Source: Schlegelella_A sp038231215 (GTDB taxonomy: Bacteria; Pseudomonadota; Gammaproteobacteria; Burkholderiales; Burkholderiaceae_C). Taken from it: a DNA stretch of 64,000 nt. The notes below the pieces were generated by a model. It worked only from the letters and a program-made list of their open reading frames with translations, was not told the DNA's origin and made no database searches. Both the position numbers and the translations under genes were made by a program. The number at the start of each line of letters is the position of its first letter. Positions within the stretch are counted from its first letter, which is position 1. This document shows positions 38,112 to 48,341 of the stretch, one piece after another. The stretch is from assembly GCA_038231215.1 (NCBI GenBank), contig JBBRLS010000020.1, positions 1-64,000 on the forward strand, given 5' to 3'.

Positions 38112-39236
38112 TCAGCGCGGCCTGAGCCGCAAGCGCAAGTCGTCGCCGATCGGCGTTGCTTCGACGAGTTGGAAATCGAGGCTCTGCTCGAGGTGCTCGA
38201 AAGGCCCGAGCGCGGCCAGGGCGCGGCCGCTGCCGAGCAGGCGCGGTGCGATGTAGACGAGCAGCTCGTCGGCGAGGCCTTCGCGCAGGAGCGAGGCGTT
38301 GAGCTTTTCGCCTGCTTCGACGTGCAGCTCGTTGATGTCGCGTCGCCCCAGGTCGGTCAGCATCGCGGCGAGGTCCACCTTGCCGGTGGTGGAGGAAACG
38401 ACCGCGACCTCGACGGCACGCGCTTCGAGCGCGAGACGCCGCTCGTCGCTGTCGGTCGCGGCATAGACCAGCACTGATCCCGGCGGCTCGACGATCCGTG
38501 CCGTGGGCGGCGTCTCGAGGCGCGAATCGACGACGACGCGCAATGGCTGGCGCGCCGTGCGCACGAGGCGCACATCGAGCCGCGGATCGTCGTCGAGCAC
38601 GGTGCCGACGCCGGTGAGCACGGCACCGGCGCGCCTGCGCCAGGCATGGCCGTCGCTGCGTGCGGCCTCGCCGGTGATCCACTGGCTGGCGCCGTTAGCC
38701 AGGGCCGTGCGGCCATCGAGCGAGATCGCGACCTTGAGGCGCAGCCAGGGCCGGCCGCGCGTCATGCGCGAGACGAAGCCGATATTGAGCTCGTGCGCTT
38801 GCGCCGCGAACGGACCCGCGACGACTTCGATGCCGGCCGCCGCGAGCCGCGCTGCGCCTTGCCCTGCGACGATCGGATTGGGGTCGTGCATCGCCATGAC
38901 GACGCGGCCGACGCCGGCCTCGATCAGCGCTTCTGCGCAAGGCGGCGTGCGGCCGTGGTGCGAACAGGGTTCGAGCGTGACGACGACCGTCGCGCCGCGA
39001 ACGCTCGCGCCGCGCGATGCAGCGTCGCGCAAGGCCATCACTTCGGCATGCGCGCCGCCCGCTTCCTGCGTGTGGCCACGTCCCAACACGCTGCCGTCGC
39101 CAGCGACGATGACGCAGCCGACACGCGGGTTCGGCTCCGAGAGGCCGATCGCGAGCTCGGCCAGCGCCAGCGCCTCGCGCATGGGCGCGGCGAACGGGGA
39201 GCCCGTGTCGGCGTCGGGGATCGTCGCGTGGCTCAA
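38112..39236 (-). CDS. ribD: Bifunctional pyrimidine deaminase/reductase RibD
   Basis: 374 residues. The N-terminal deaminase has zinc ligands in GAHAEVMAL and LEPCSHHGRTPPC. The C-terminal reductase (from about residue 150) shows PWLRLKVAISLDGRTA, SQWITGEAARSD and LHVEAGEKLNASLL. No ATG lies far enough upstream; TTG 39236 has AGGA 9 bases before it and is preferred. TTG 39260 overlaps the pilV-like stop, and ATG 39182 would remove the first helix. Its close spacing to the pilin operon suggests possible read-through. Confidence 0.9.
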   Translation of the reverse strand: MSHATIPDADTGSPFAAPMREALALAELAIGLSEPNPRVGCVIVAGDGSVLGRGHTQEAGGAHAEVMALRDAASRGASVRGATVVVTLEPCSHHGRTPPCAEALIEAGVGRVVMAMHDPNPIVAGQGAARLAAAGIEVVAGPFAAQAHELNIGFVSRMTRGRPWLRLKVAISLDGRTALANGASQWITGEAARSDGHAWRRRAGAVLTGVGTVLDDDPRLDVRLVRTARQPLRVVVDSRLETPPTARIVEPPGSVLVYAATDSDERRLALEARAVEVAVVSSTTGKVDLAAMLTDLGRRDINELHVEAGEKLNASLLREGLADELLVYIAPRLLGSGRALAALGPFEHLEQSLDFQLVEATPIGDDLRLRLRPR

Positions 39237-39256
39237 GGAAAAGCGTTCCTGAAGTC

Positions 39257-40528
39257 TCAAGGCTGATGTTGCACGGTACCGGAATTGGCGGCGAGCAGTC
39301 CGGAATCGGTCGCAGCGGGGCAGTTCTGGTCGCCACGCACGACGATGAAATTCTGCCCCTGCAACGCAGTCGCGACGCCGGCATAGCTGGCGGGATGCTC
39401 GATGTTCGCATCGATCGTGCCCGAGCCGTCGCGATCGGCGGCGTAGCGGCAGACGCGGCGGTCAGCGCTTGCGGTGCCTATCGTCCAGCCCGTGGCAACG
39501 AGCGTGCTGCGACCCGACCAGCGCCCGTCGGCACGTGGCACGACGACGCAGCGATAGGCGACGAAGCGATCGCCGGTATCGCTCCACGACGAGAGACCGA
39601 GCGATGCCGGCAATGCGTCGATCGGCACGGCCTCGATGCGCAAGCTGCCGGCCGCTGCGTAGCGCACCGTCTTCATCGCCTCGGCGCTGCAATCGGGCGC
39701 GGCGGCGTAGGTGCCACCCGAGAGTGCCAGCGCGAGGGCAAGGGCAGGTGGCGTCTCGCTCGCTTGCGAAGGCAATGGCGGCACGGCCGAGGTGAAGCGG
39801 ATCGTCCCGGAGAGAAGAAACCAGGCACCGGTGCTGCAAGCGGCGAGGTCGCCGGCGGCGAGGTCTCGCGTGGCGATTGTCGCGGCGATGCCGGTGCAGC
39901 GCGAGACGACGCTGCCGGTCACGTCGTCGAAAAGGAGGGCCGTGCTGCCCGAGGCGGCTGTCTTAAGCACGCTGCGGCCGCCGCCGAGCGACTTCGCCAT
40001 CACTGGAATGCCGCTCGAGCGCGCATAGGCGCCGCGCGGCGCACCGGCCCCCGCACCGAGCGCCAGCGCGCCCGACCACGCTGGGTCGCTGCGCGCGATC
40101 ACGCTCTCGAGGACAACGCGTTGCATTGCCCCACTGCGATCGGCCCACTCGACCGACACCGATGTGGCCTTCGACCCGGCGAAGGCAGCGTCGTCGACAC
40201 GGCGAACGATGCGGTAGTCGGCATTGCTCGCGTCGGCTGCATCGGCGCCGGCGACATGGTCGGCGTCGACGATGGACGCGTACGCACTGGCACCGGAAGC
40301 GGCCACCGGCGATGACCATGCGCGCAGCGTCTCGAGCTCGCGCTGGCCGAGATGGACCGCCTGCGAGCGCTGTCGTGCGAGGTCGGCGTGCAGGCGAAGG
40401 TGTCCTTGAAGCTGCGCTGCGGACATCGCGGCGATGGCGAGAAAGACGAAGGCGACCAGCGATTCGAAGAGCGCCGCGCCGCCCTGCTTGCGGCGCGCCG
40501 GTGCGTGATGGAAAGCAAGTGGTTTCAT
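39257..40528 (-). CDS. PilV-like type IV pilus minor pilin
   Basis: 423 residues with a type III prepilin signal: GG|AALFESLVAFVFLAIAAM, with cleavage after Gly and Glu at +5. The large C-terminal domain is rich in Ala/Ser with several Cys (SRCTGIA, LAACSTG, DRRVCRYAADRDGSG). It is larger than typical PilV (about 150-200 residues). It is the last of five minor-pilin genes. The ATG at 40528 follows the upstream stop by 2 bases. It probably helps start pilus assembly and may carry an adhesive tip domain. Confidence 0.8.
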   Translation of the reverse strand: MKPLAFHHAPARRKQGGAALFESLVAFVFLAIAAMSAAQLQGHLRLHADLARQRSQAVHLGQRELETLRAWSSPVAASGASAYASIVDADHVAGADAADASNADYRIVRRVDDAAFAGSKATSVSVEWADRSGAMQRVVLESVIARSDPAWSGALALGAGAGAPRGAYARSSGIPVMAKSLGGGRSVLKTAASGSTALLFDDVTGSVVSRCTGIAATIATRDLAAGDLAACSTGAWFLLSGTIRFTSAVPPLPSQASETPPALALALALSGGTYAAAPDCSAEAMKTVRYAAAGSLRIEAVPIDALPASLGLSSWSDTGDRFVAYRCVVVPRADGRWSGRSTLVATGWTIGTASADRRVCRYAADRDGSGTIDANIEHPASYAGVATALQGQNFIVVRGDQNCPAATDSGLLAANSGTVQHQP

Positions 40529-40530
40529 GG

Positions 40531-41796
40531 TCAGAAGTCCTTCCAGCTGCCGTTGACGCGCGTGAAGCTGCCGCTGCCCGATTGCAAGCGGGACAGCACG
40601 GCCGCGTCGCGAACGATGTCGGCGGCGGCGTCGCCGCTGTAGTCGCTGTCGCTGATCGCCGCGCCCTGGACGAGCGCGCCTGCGGCCATGTCGCGCCAGT
40701 CGATCGAGGCCGCGGCGACGACGCCGCGCAGCGTCACTGCACCGCGCAGGCGCAGCGTGCCGTTGGCGACGAGAACGACGGGCCGCTCGGCCGTGCCGAG
40801 CGAGACCGGGCCGTCGAGATCGAGGTCGCCGTCGATCGCGAGGAGGCGGCTGCCTGCCGCGACGGCGCTGGCGATCGACGACGCGCAATTGCCGCTGCAG
40901 GCGATCCGTGTCGCCGCCGGCTGCGCCATCCACGTCGCCTTGTCCATGCCGAACCAGCGCGCGAAGAAGCGATCGTTCGTCAGGCGGGCGATCGTCGTGT
41001 CGCCGGAGACGCTCGCGCCCTCGAGCGACGAGCCCGCGGCCGCGGTGAAGCGAAGCGCGTCGCCCGTCACGTGGCCGCCGGCATGCACGGCCGTGCCACC
41101 TGAAGCCGGGTCGGGGTTGTGCAGGCCGAGTGCGCCGGAGCCGGCGTCGACGTTGCCGCGTGCAGTGAGCGCCGCACCCGGGGCCGAACGCAGACCCGGT
41201 ACCAGTCCGAACGCGACTTCGACGCGCGCGGCGGATTCGTGCCCGGCATCGGAAGTGGCGGTGCACAAGGCGTCGCTGCGCGTGCAGCCGTTCGCGGTGG
41301 CGACGATGAGCCCGGGCCTGGCGCCCGTGGCGAGCGTGACCGTGAACGCCGGCGCCGTCGCGGTGCCCGCAGTGGCCGCGGGCGCCGGCACGCCGGCGTT
41401 CGGGCAACTGCACGACCAGCCGGCGTCGCCGCGCACGCAGGCCGCCTGTAAGGGCGTGGGCGTGCCGGCGTTGTCCCAGGTCGCGGCTGTGAAGCCCGAG
41501 CCGATGAGACGCAATTGCCGGTCGCGGAACGACTGCGCGGCCGGGTCGGCGCTCGGCAGGCAGTCGTCGCCGATCGGCGTGCCGTCGTTGAGCTTGGCCA
41601 GCGTCCATTCGAGACCGGCCTCGGCCGCTTCGAAGGCCTGCGTCGACCGGTACTGGTTGGCCGACGCGCGCGCTTCGACGACGACGTTTCGATTGGCCCA
41701 GGCGACGACGATCAGCATCGCGAAGACGAGCAGCATCGTGACGACGAGCGCGGCTGCGCCCCGCTGACCATGACGATGACCGGAGTTGGGTGTCAT
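40531..41796 (-). CDS. PilX-like type IV pilus assembly protein
   Basis: 421 residues. The N-terminus is RGAAALVVTMLLVFAMLIVVAW, a prepilin-type helix without the usual Glu at +5, as in PilX/GspK-like pilins. AFEAAEAGLEWTLAKL follows, a PilX_N hallmark. The distal half (about 200-400) contains repeated Gly/Ala-rich strands resembling DUF-type beta solenoids. GspK-like pilins cap the pseudopilus tip, so a tip position is inferred. Confidence 0.8.
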   Translation of the reverse strand: MTPNSGHRHGQRGAAALVVTMLLVFAMLIVVAWANRNVVVEARASANQYRSTQAFEAAEAGLEWTLAKLNDGTPIGDDCLPSADPAAQSFRDRQLRLIGSGFTAATWDNAGTPTPLQAACVRGDAGWSCSCPNAGVPAPAATAGTATAPAFTVTLATGARPGLIVATANGCTRSDALCTATSDAGHESAARVEVAFGLVPGLRSAPGAALTARGNVDAGSGALGLHNPDPASGGTAVHAGGHVTGDALRFTAAAGSSLEGASVSGDTTIARLTNDRFFARWFGMDKATWMAQPAATRIACSGNCASSIASAVAAGSRLLAIDGDLDLDGPVSLGTAERPVVLVANGTLRLRGAVTLRGVVAAASIDWRDMAAGALVQGAAISDSDYSGDAAADIVRDAAVLSRLQSGSGSFTRVNGSWKDF

Positions 41797-41799
41797 GAC

Positions 41800-42474
41800 T
41801 CAGCCCTCGCAGCTGCCGACGATCGCCACGTTGCGCAAACGCACGGCGCTCTGCACGCTGCGGCGCACGTTCGCGTCGAGGGCAGAGCGGCCGGAGATGG
41901 CGACCGCGAAGCTCCTGACCTGCTGGCGCGGCGGGCAGCTCGTGCTGCCTGCGGCGCAGGGCTCGGAGCAAAAGGCGGCGAGGCTCGTCTCCTCGGTGTG
42001 CGGCGCGACGCTGAAGGCAGTGACGGACAGCGTTGCAGGATCGGTGAGCGCCTGCCAGTTGCTGTCGCCGAGTTGCAGCTCGATGGCGCGGTTGCGCAGA
42101 CGAAAGCCGAACTGTTCGTTGCTGTCGACGACGTTGTCCTCGATCGCGTCGCGCGAGAAACTGAGACGCACGGCGTCGGAGGCGGCCGCGTCTGGCGTGA
42201 CCGCGGCGTAGGGATTGGCCACGACCACGCTGCCGTCGTCGCTGCGCACACCCGACGCCGCGGCGGCCCAGTAGCCGGCCCGGCGCAGGTCGCGCGAGAC
42301 GATGTCGGCGGCGGTGCGCAGGTCCTGCATCAGACGCGCCTCGATCAAGAGCGCGCGGTTCTCGCGAGCGTGATGCACGACGACGACGGTGCCGGCGGCG
42401 ACGATGACCAGGCCGACCGCCGTGCCGACGAGCAGCTCGATCATCGACAGACCGCGTGAGCTGCGCGCGCCCAT
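41800..42474 (-). CDS. PilW-like minor pilin
   Basis: 224 residues with prepilin N-terminus RGLSMIELLVGTAVGLVIVA (Glu at +5 after Gly cleavage). The body resembles PilW: LMQDLRTAADIVSRDLRRAGYW, then a Cys-containing C-terminus (FCSEPCAAGSTSC). The ATG at 42474 shares one base with the stop of the upstream pilin gene. Confidence 0.82.
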   Translation of the reverse strand: MGARSSRGLSMIELLVGTAVGLVIVAAGTVVVVHHARENRALLIEARLMQDLRTAADIVSRDLRRAGYWAAAASGVRSDDGSVVVANPYAAVTPDAAASDAVRLSFSRDAIEDNVVDSNEQFGFRLRNRAIELQLGDSNWQALTDPATLSVTAFSVAPHTEETSLAAFCSEPCAAGSTSCPPRQQVRSFAVAISGRSALDANVRRSVQSAVRLRNVAIVGSCEG

Positions 42475-42944
42475 CACTGGTTCCAGCACTTGCGGTTGAC
42501 GTCGGGCGGGTTCGACGCCGAAGCGTTCGGTCCCGAGGCGTAGCCGACGCTCGCGCCGTAGGCGGCGAGGCGAAGCGTCTGGCAGCTCCCGTCACGCGCC
42601 TGCCGGCCGGTTGCGGTGGCGACCACTTCGTAGCCGTCGTTCGAGCTCGACGTCACCTGCACCGTGTAGTAGCCCGACATCGACGAGCTGCGCAGGCCGA
42701 TCTCGGCGAGGTCGCCGTAGGTACGGTTGTTGGCGCGATAGCGCTCCTGGGCGAGCTGCGCCTGCATCAGCGCGACCAGGCCGTCGGTGCGGCGGGCACG
42801 CAGCACGTGGCCTTCGAGCGAAGGGTAGGCAATGCTCGACAGCACGCCGACGATGCCGACGGCGAGCATCGTTTCGATCAGGGTGAAGCCGCGGCTCGCC
42901 TTTTGGCGGCTCGGTTCGGCGCGGGAACGGATCGGTCGTTGCAT
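42474..42944 (-). CDS. PilE/ComP-like type IV pilin
   Basis: 156 residues. Leader with RGFTLIETMLAVGIVGVLSSIAYPSLE, a canonical prepilin cut site (G|FTLIE). YRANNRTYGDLAEIGL and two C-terminal Cys (DGSCQTL, RKCWNQ), which likely form the D-loop disulfide, fit PilE/ComP minor pilins. It lies between fimT and pilW genes, the common gene order. Confidence 0.88.
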   Translation of the reverse strand: MQRPIRSRAEPSRQKASRGFTLIETMLAVGIVGVLSSIAYPSLEGHVLRARRTDGLVALMQAQLAQERYRANNRTYGDLAEIGLRSSSMSGYYTVQVTSSSNDGYEVVATATGRQARDGSCQTLRLAAYGASVGYASGPNASASNPPDVNRKCWNQ

Positions 42945-42963
42945 GAGGGTTCTCCGGTTGAAT

Positions 42964-43518
42964 TCAGCAGACGGGCCAGCCCGGCACCGCGCCCGAGGGC
43001 GAGCACGAGCGAAGGCGACCCATGACGTTGACGATGTGATGCACGGCGCGGCCGCGCGGGTCGACGAGGCGAAGCGTTCCGGTCGGCGTGCTCGTGCCGT
43101 GCAACGGGTCGAACAGGATCGAGCCGACGTTGGCCTGCACGACGACGCGGTCGGTGGCGCCGAGGTTCACGGTCTTGATCTCCGAAGCACCGCCGGTGCA
43201 GACGGCCGGGCCAGTGCCGGAACAGCTGCACTGCGTGGCCAATCCGGTGTGCACCACCCAGCAAGTCGTGCCGGCGCCGGTGTGAAAGCTGAGTCTGATT
43301 GGTCGGTTGCGCGCGACCGCTTCGGTGCGAACGAACTGGACGTCGGCGGCGAGCGCGTGGGCGGCGGCGTCGAGGCGGCGGCCGTCGATGAACGCGGCCA
43401 GGCTGGGCGCCGCGGTTGTCGCCACGATCGCCGTCACGGCGACGACGATCATCAACTCGATCAGGGAAATGCCGCGTTGGCTGCACTTTGCGGTGCGGCG
43501 GAGGTGCTTCGTGTCCAT
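42964..43518 (-). CDS. FimT/GspH-like minor pilin
   Basis: 184 residues. Prepilin motif RGISLIELMIVVAVTAIVATTAAPSL, then FVRTEAVARNRPIRLSF, typical of GspH/FimT. It may take part in DNA binding or pilus initiation. The ATG at 43518 is preferred to 43527. It opens the five-gene operon. The 117-base gap to nrdR holds GC-rich inverted stretches near 43580-43615 and presumably the promoter. Confidence 0.88.
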   Translation of the reverse strand: MDTKHLRRTAKCSQRGISLIELMIVVAVTAIVATTAAPSLAAFIDGRRLDAAAHALAADVQFVRTEAVARNRPIRLSFHTGAGTTCWVVHTGLATQCSCSGTGPAVCTGGASEIKTVNLGATDRVVVQANVGSILFDPLHGTSTPTGTLRLVDPRGRAVHHIVNVMGRLRSCSPSGAVPGWPVC

Positions 43519-43635
43519 GCGAAGCACTGTAGAAATCCGCGACGGATTTCACGATCCCGTGGACAGGGGAAGCGCGGGGGAGGGCGGCGGGACGCCCGTC
43601 GGGGGGCCCCTCGCGCGCGACTCAGGCGTCGTCGC

Positions 43636-44079
43636 TCAGATGTCGCGGATCAACTGCCGGAATTCGTCGACGTCCTCGAAGCTGCGATAGACCGACGCGA
43701 AGCGCACGTAGGCGACCTTGTCGATGCGCTTCAACTCGCGCATGACGTACTCGCCGAGCTTCGACGAGAGCACTTCCTTCGTGCCGCTGTTGAGGAGCTT
43801 GTCCTGGATGCGGACCATCGCTGCGTCGATTTGCTCGACGCTGACCGGGCGCTTGCGCAGGGCCAGCGTCATCGAGGCGCGCACCTTGGCCGGGTCGAAC
43901 TCGGCCCGCGTGCCGTCTTTCTTGACCACCGAAGGCAACGCAATCTCGGCGTGCTCGTAAGTCGTGAAGCGCTTGTCGCAACTCTGGCAGCGCCGCCGCC
44001 GGCGCACGACGTCGCCTTCGTCCGAGTCGCGGGTCTCGACGACGGTCGTGTCTTCGTGGCTGCAGAAAGGGCAGCGCAT
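43636..44079 (-). CDS. nrdR: Transcriptional repressor NrdR
   Basis: 147 residues. The zinc ribbon is MRCPFC ... CQSC (residues 3-34), followed by an ATP-cone (about 49-139, LPSVVKKDGTRAEFDPAKV). It senses dATP/ATP and represses ribonucleotide reductase genes at NrdR boxes. It lies 11 bases after glyA, forming a glyA-nrdR operon, a common betaproteobacterial pair. Confidence 0.97.
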   Translation of the reverse strand: MRCPFCSHEDTTVVETRDSDEGDVVRRRRRCQSCDKRFTTYEHAEIALPSVVKKDGTRAEFDPAKVRASMTLALRKRPVSVEQIDAAMVRIQDKLLNSGTKEVLSSKLGEYVMRELKRIDKVAYVRFASVYRSFEDVDEFRQLIRDI

Positions 44080-44090
44080 CGAGGCCGTCT

Positions 44091-45341
<1,251 letters not shown>

Positions 45342-45390
45342 GGTCGGCTCCTTCAGCGAGGCGTGCGCATCCGCGGAACATGCGGACAGG

Positions 45391-45505
45391 CTGGCCCAGG
45401 CGAACGGCTCGACCGGCCGATGCTTCGCAAAGGCCGACTGCGCTCCCCGGTGGTCGTCCACCTCAGGCCCCGAAGGAAGGGGCCAAATCGCCAGTTGCGC
45501 GGCGT
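45391..45505 (-). ncRNA. ZTP (pfl-motif) riboswitch in the glyA leader
   Basis: Reading the minus strand, the leader shows CAACTGGCGA, an optional GGCCCC/GGGGCC hairpin, GGTGGACGACCACCGGGGAGCG, a variable linker, then the pseudoknot half CCGTTCGCCTGGGC. These are the conserved blocks of the ZTP aptamer, in the right order and spacing. The aptamer binds ZTP/ZMP, which builds up when 10-formyl-tetrahydrofolate is low, and turns on folate-cycle genes. glyA is a known target. The aptamer ends about 50 bases before the TTG start, leaving room for a small hairpin (TCCGC/GCGGA) as expression platform. A TACACT -10-like element at 45515-45510 would start the RNA at about 45503, though its -35 is weak. 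Confidence 0.9.
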
Positions 45506-45531
45506 CGAAAGTGTAGCGGAGGAGGTCCGCG

Positions 45532-46467
45532 CTAGTGGAGCAGCGCGATCTTCTCGGGCAGGGTGCCCGGCTCGGCGACGGGGCGTGGCAGCGGTTCGGC
45601 GACGGCGGCCGGCGCCACGACGGCGGTCGTCGCCGAATCGCGGTCGGCGGCGTCGGCCACGGCGACCGCCGGGCGGCGGGCGGGGAGTGGCAAGGCTTTC
45701 ATTCCGGCAAGCTGGCGCAGGATGTTCTGCTCGACCAGCACCTTGTTCGCGTAACCGCCGTCGTCGCTGTTGGCGGCGCCGACGTAGAAGCGGAGGCCCG
45801 CTTCGAGGCTGCCGGCCCGGGTGATGCACTCCTTCAGCACCTGCACGCCGACGCGAAGGTTGGTCACGGGGTCGAACGCAGCGTGACTGCCGCCGAAGGC
45901 CTCGTACTTGTCGTCATGCACCTTGGTCATGACCTGCATGAGGCCCTGTGCGCCGACCGGGCTCTGGGCAAAGGGGTTGAAGCTGGACTCCACGGCCATC
46001 ACCGCCAGGATCAGGGTCGGGTCGATATTGGCGACCTCGCCGACGCGCCAGGCTTCCTGCACCAGGCGGCTCACCGGCTCGAGGGCCACGTGATAGCGGC
46101 GCGCCAGCCAGCCAGCTACGGCGGCCTGGGCTCGATTCAGGTCTTTCGGGTCCACGGCGGTCGCCCGGGCGATCGCATCGGGTTCACTCAGGTCGAATTC
46201 CTGAGTGTCGGCGGTGGCCGGCTGCACTCGGGCGACCTGGCGAGCCTGCAGCCAGTTCAGGGTTTCCGCCTCCAAGGCGTGCCGCAAGTCGGCCCGACCG
46301 GCGGCGAACAGCGCGATCCCGACGACCGCCAGACCGAGCAGTGCGAGCGAGTTATGGCTGATCTCGAGCAGGCCATGGCCGACGTCGCGCAAAAACACCG
46401 AACCGGAGCCGAGCAACGCGGATCGCCATGAAGCGGCCGTCGAGCGTAGTCCATCTAGCTTCGTCAT
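45532..46467 (-). CDS. Membrane-anchored lytic transglycosylase (SLT domain)
   Basis: 311 residues. One membrane segment (about 40-60, LALLGLAVVGIALFAAG) anchors it. The SLT domain (about 145-260) has the catalytic Glu in VMAVESSFNPFAQS and GAQGLMQVM. The C-terminal 60 residues are Ala/Pro rich and low complexity. It cleaves glycan strands of peptidoglycan. It faces ubiD across a 244-base divergent gap with a predicted promoter. Confidence 0.88.
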   Translation of the reverse strand: MTKLDGLRSTAASWRSALLGSGSVFLRDVGHGLLEISHNSLALLGLAVVGIALFAAGRADLRHALEAETLNWLQARQVARVQPATADTQEFDLSEPDAIARATAVDPKDLNRAQAAVAGWLARRYHVALEPVSRLVQEAWRVGEVANIDPTLILAVMAVESSFNPFAQSPVGAQGLMQVMTKVHDDKYEAFGGSHAAFDPVTNLRVGVQVLKECITRAGSLEAGLRFYVGAANSDDGGYANKVLVEQNILRQLAGMKALPLPARRPAVAVADAADRDSATTAVVAPAAVAEPLPRPVAEPGTLPEKIALLH

Positions 46468-46648
46468 CTATCCATCTCCTTGCCGGCCAATCTGCCCGGT
46501 ACCGACGCAGAGGACGGTTGCACGAGGCGGCACGGCGATAATTTCCGCCGAGGCGGCGGTCGAGAAGTCAAGGGGCGATCCGGTCGTGACAAGCCCCAGA
46601 GGTCGCCCTGCGGCCCGTCGGATGCGACAAGATCCGCGAAACGGCGCG

Positions 46649-46678
46649 ATTCTAGGAACCCGTTTAATTCCCGGTCAA
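46649..46678 (-). promoter_or_regulatory. Candidate sigma-70 promoter for the transglycosylase gene
   Basis: Minus strand TTGACC (46678-46673), 18-base spacer, TAGAAT (46654-46649), giving a leader of about 175 bases. The AT-rich run just right of it (46681-46711) probably contains the divergent ubiD promoter, but no clear hexamers stand out there. Confidence 0.45.
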
Positions 46679-46711
46679 CACTCAAATCTCGATTCTTTAC
46701 TACAAACAAAT

Positions 46712-48268
46712 ATGAAATATCGAGATCTTCGCGAGTTCGTGGCGACGCTGGAGGCGAGCGGCGACCTTCTGCGGATCGCCGCGCCAGTCTCCGCGCGGCT
46801 GGAAATGACAGCGGTCAGTGACTTCGTGCTCCGCCAAGCCGGCCCTGCGCTGCTCTTCGAAAATCCCGTCGGTTACAAAATTCCGGTGCTGGCCAACCTG
46901 TTCGGCACGCCCGGACGAGTCGCCAGGGCGATGGGCGCGGGAGATGTCAGCGAGCTCCGCGACATCGGCGAGTTGCTCGCCAACCTGAAGGAACCCGAGC
47001 CGCCGAAGGGCGTGCGCGACGCCGGCCGGCTGCTGCAGCTCGCCAAGGCGCTGTGGACGATGCGGCCCGCCACCGTGTCCCGGGCACCGTGTCGCGAGGT
47101 CGTCGAGGAGGGCGACGCCATCGATCTCGGCCGCCTGCCGATCCAGACCTGCTGGCCCGAAGACGCCGGGCCGCTCATCACCTGGGGCCTCGTCATCACG
47201 CGCGGACCTCAGGGTGGACCTGCGGCCCGCGCCCGCCAGAACCTCGGCATCTACCGGCAGCAGGTGATCGGCCGGCGCCAAGTGATCATGCGCTGGCTCG
47301 CCCACCGCGGCGGCGCGCTCGACTTCCGGGAGTTCGCGAGCCTCCGACCCGGCCAGCCGTTTCCGATCGCGGTGGCTCTGGGCGCCGACCCGGCGACGAT
47401 CCTGGGCGCCGTCACCCCCGTCCCCGACAGCCTCTCTGAATACCAGTTCGCCGGCCTGTTGCGCGGCGCCCGTACCGAAATCAGCGACTGCTCGGTCGGC
47501 GACGCAGGCGTGATGCTGCAAGCACCGGCGACGGCCGAGTTCGTGCTCGAAGGCCATATCCCGCCGGCGACGGCCGGCTTCACGGCGACGAGCGAACACG
47601 GCGTGGCAATGAAGGAGATCGGCGGCTACTTGCACGCCCTCGAAGGTCCCTTCGGCGACCACACCGGCTACTACAACGAGGCCGACTGGTTCCCGGTCTT
47701 CGAGATCTCGCGCCTGACGCATCGCCACGATCCGATCTATCACTCGACCTACACCGGCAAGCCGCCCGACGAGCCGGCCATCCTCGGCGTCGCCCTGAAC
47801 GAGGTGTTCGTGCCGATCCTGCGCAAGCAGTTTCCCGAGATCACCGACTTCTATCTGCCGCCCGAAGGCTGCAGCTACCGGATGGCGATCGTCTCGATCG
47901 CCAAGCGCTACCCGGGCCACGCCAGGCGTGTGATGTTCGGCGTCTGGGGCTTCCTGCGACAGTTCATGTATACCAAGTTCATCGTCGTGATCGATGACGA
48001 CGTCGACGCCCGCGACTGGAAGGACGTGATCTGGGCGATCACGACACGGATGGACCCGGTGCGTGACACCGTGCTCGTCGACCACACGCCCATCGACTCG
48101 CTCGACTTCGCGTCGCCGGTGTCCGGACTGGGCGGCAAGATGGGGCTGGACGCGACCAACAAATGGCCGGGCGAAACGGCTCGCGAATGGGGTCGTCCCA
48201 TTCGCCACGATGCCGCGGTCGAGGCCCGTGTTGCGGGCGTGATCGCCTCCCTTGTCGCGCTCCGCTGA
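46712..48268 (+). CDS. ubiD: UbiD-family decarboxylase (3-octaprenyl-4-hydroxybenzoate carboxy-lyase)
   Basis: 518 residues; E. coli UbiD is 497. It uses prenylated FMN to decarboxylate 4-hydroxy-3-polyprenylbenzoate in ubiquinone synthesis. Family features: QNLGIYRQQVIGRRQVIMRW, the E-x-P region ITDFYLPPEGCSYRMAIVSI, and the C-terminal GLDATNKWPGE. The ATG at 46712 begins MKYRDLREFV, the typical UbiD start; the preceding AT-rich leader has no strong ribosome site. No ubiX (flavin prenyltransferase) gene is nearby. Confidence 0.95.
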   Translation: MKYRDLREFVATLEASGDLLRIAAPVSARLEMTAVSDFVLRQAGPALLFENPVGYKIPVLANLFGTPGRVARAMGAGDVSELRDIGELLANLKEPEPPKGVRDAGRLLQLAKALWTMRPATVSRAPCREVVEEGDAIDLGRLPIQTCWPEDAGPLITWGLVITRGPQGGPAARARQNLGIYRQQVIGRRQVIMRWLAHRGGALDFREFASLRPGQPFPIAVALGADPATILGAVTPVPDSLSEYQFAGLLRGARTEISDCSVGDAGVMLQAPATAEFVLEGHIPPATAGFTATSEHGVAMKEIGGYLHALEGPFGDHTGYYNEADWFPVFEISRLTHRHDPIYHSTYTGKPPDEPAILGVALNEVFVPILRKQFPEITDFYLPPEGCSYRMAIVSIAKRYPGHARRVMFGVWGFLRQFMYTKFIVVIDDDVDARDWKDVIWAITTRMDPVRDTVLVDHTPIDSLDFASPVSGLGGKMGLDATNKWPGETAREWGRPIRHDAAVEARVAGVIASLVALR

Positions 48269-48341
48269 AACGGCGCGGCGATAACATCGCCCGAGGCTGC
48301 TACGACGGCGGCGGTGCAGCCGCCGATCGACCCTAGCTCGT

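Noticed and set aside
37408..39300. FMN riboswitch for the riboflavin cluster
   Set aside because: Gaps between rib genes are 28-46 bases and ribD nearly abuts the pilin operon. No RFN element sequence is seen.
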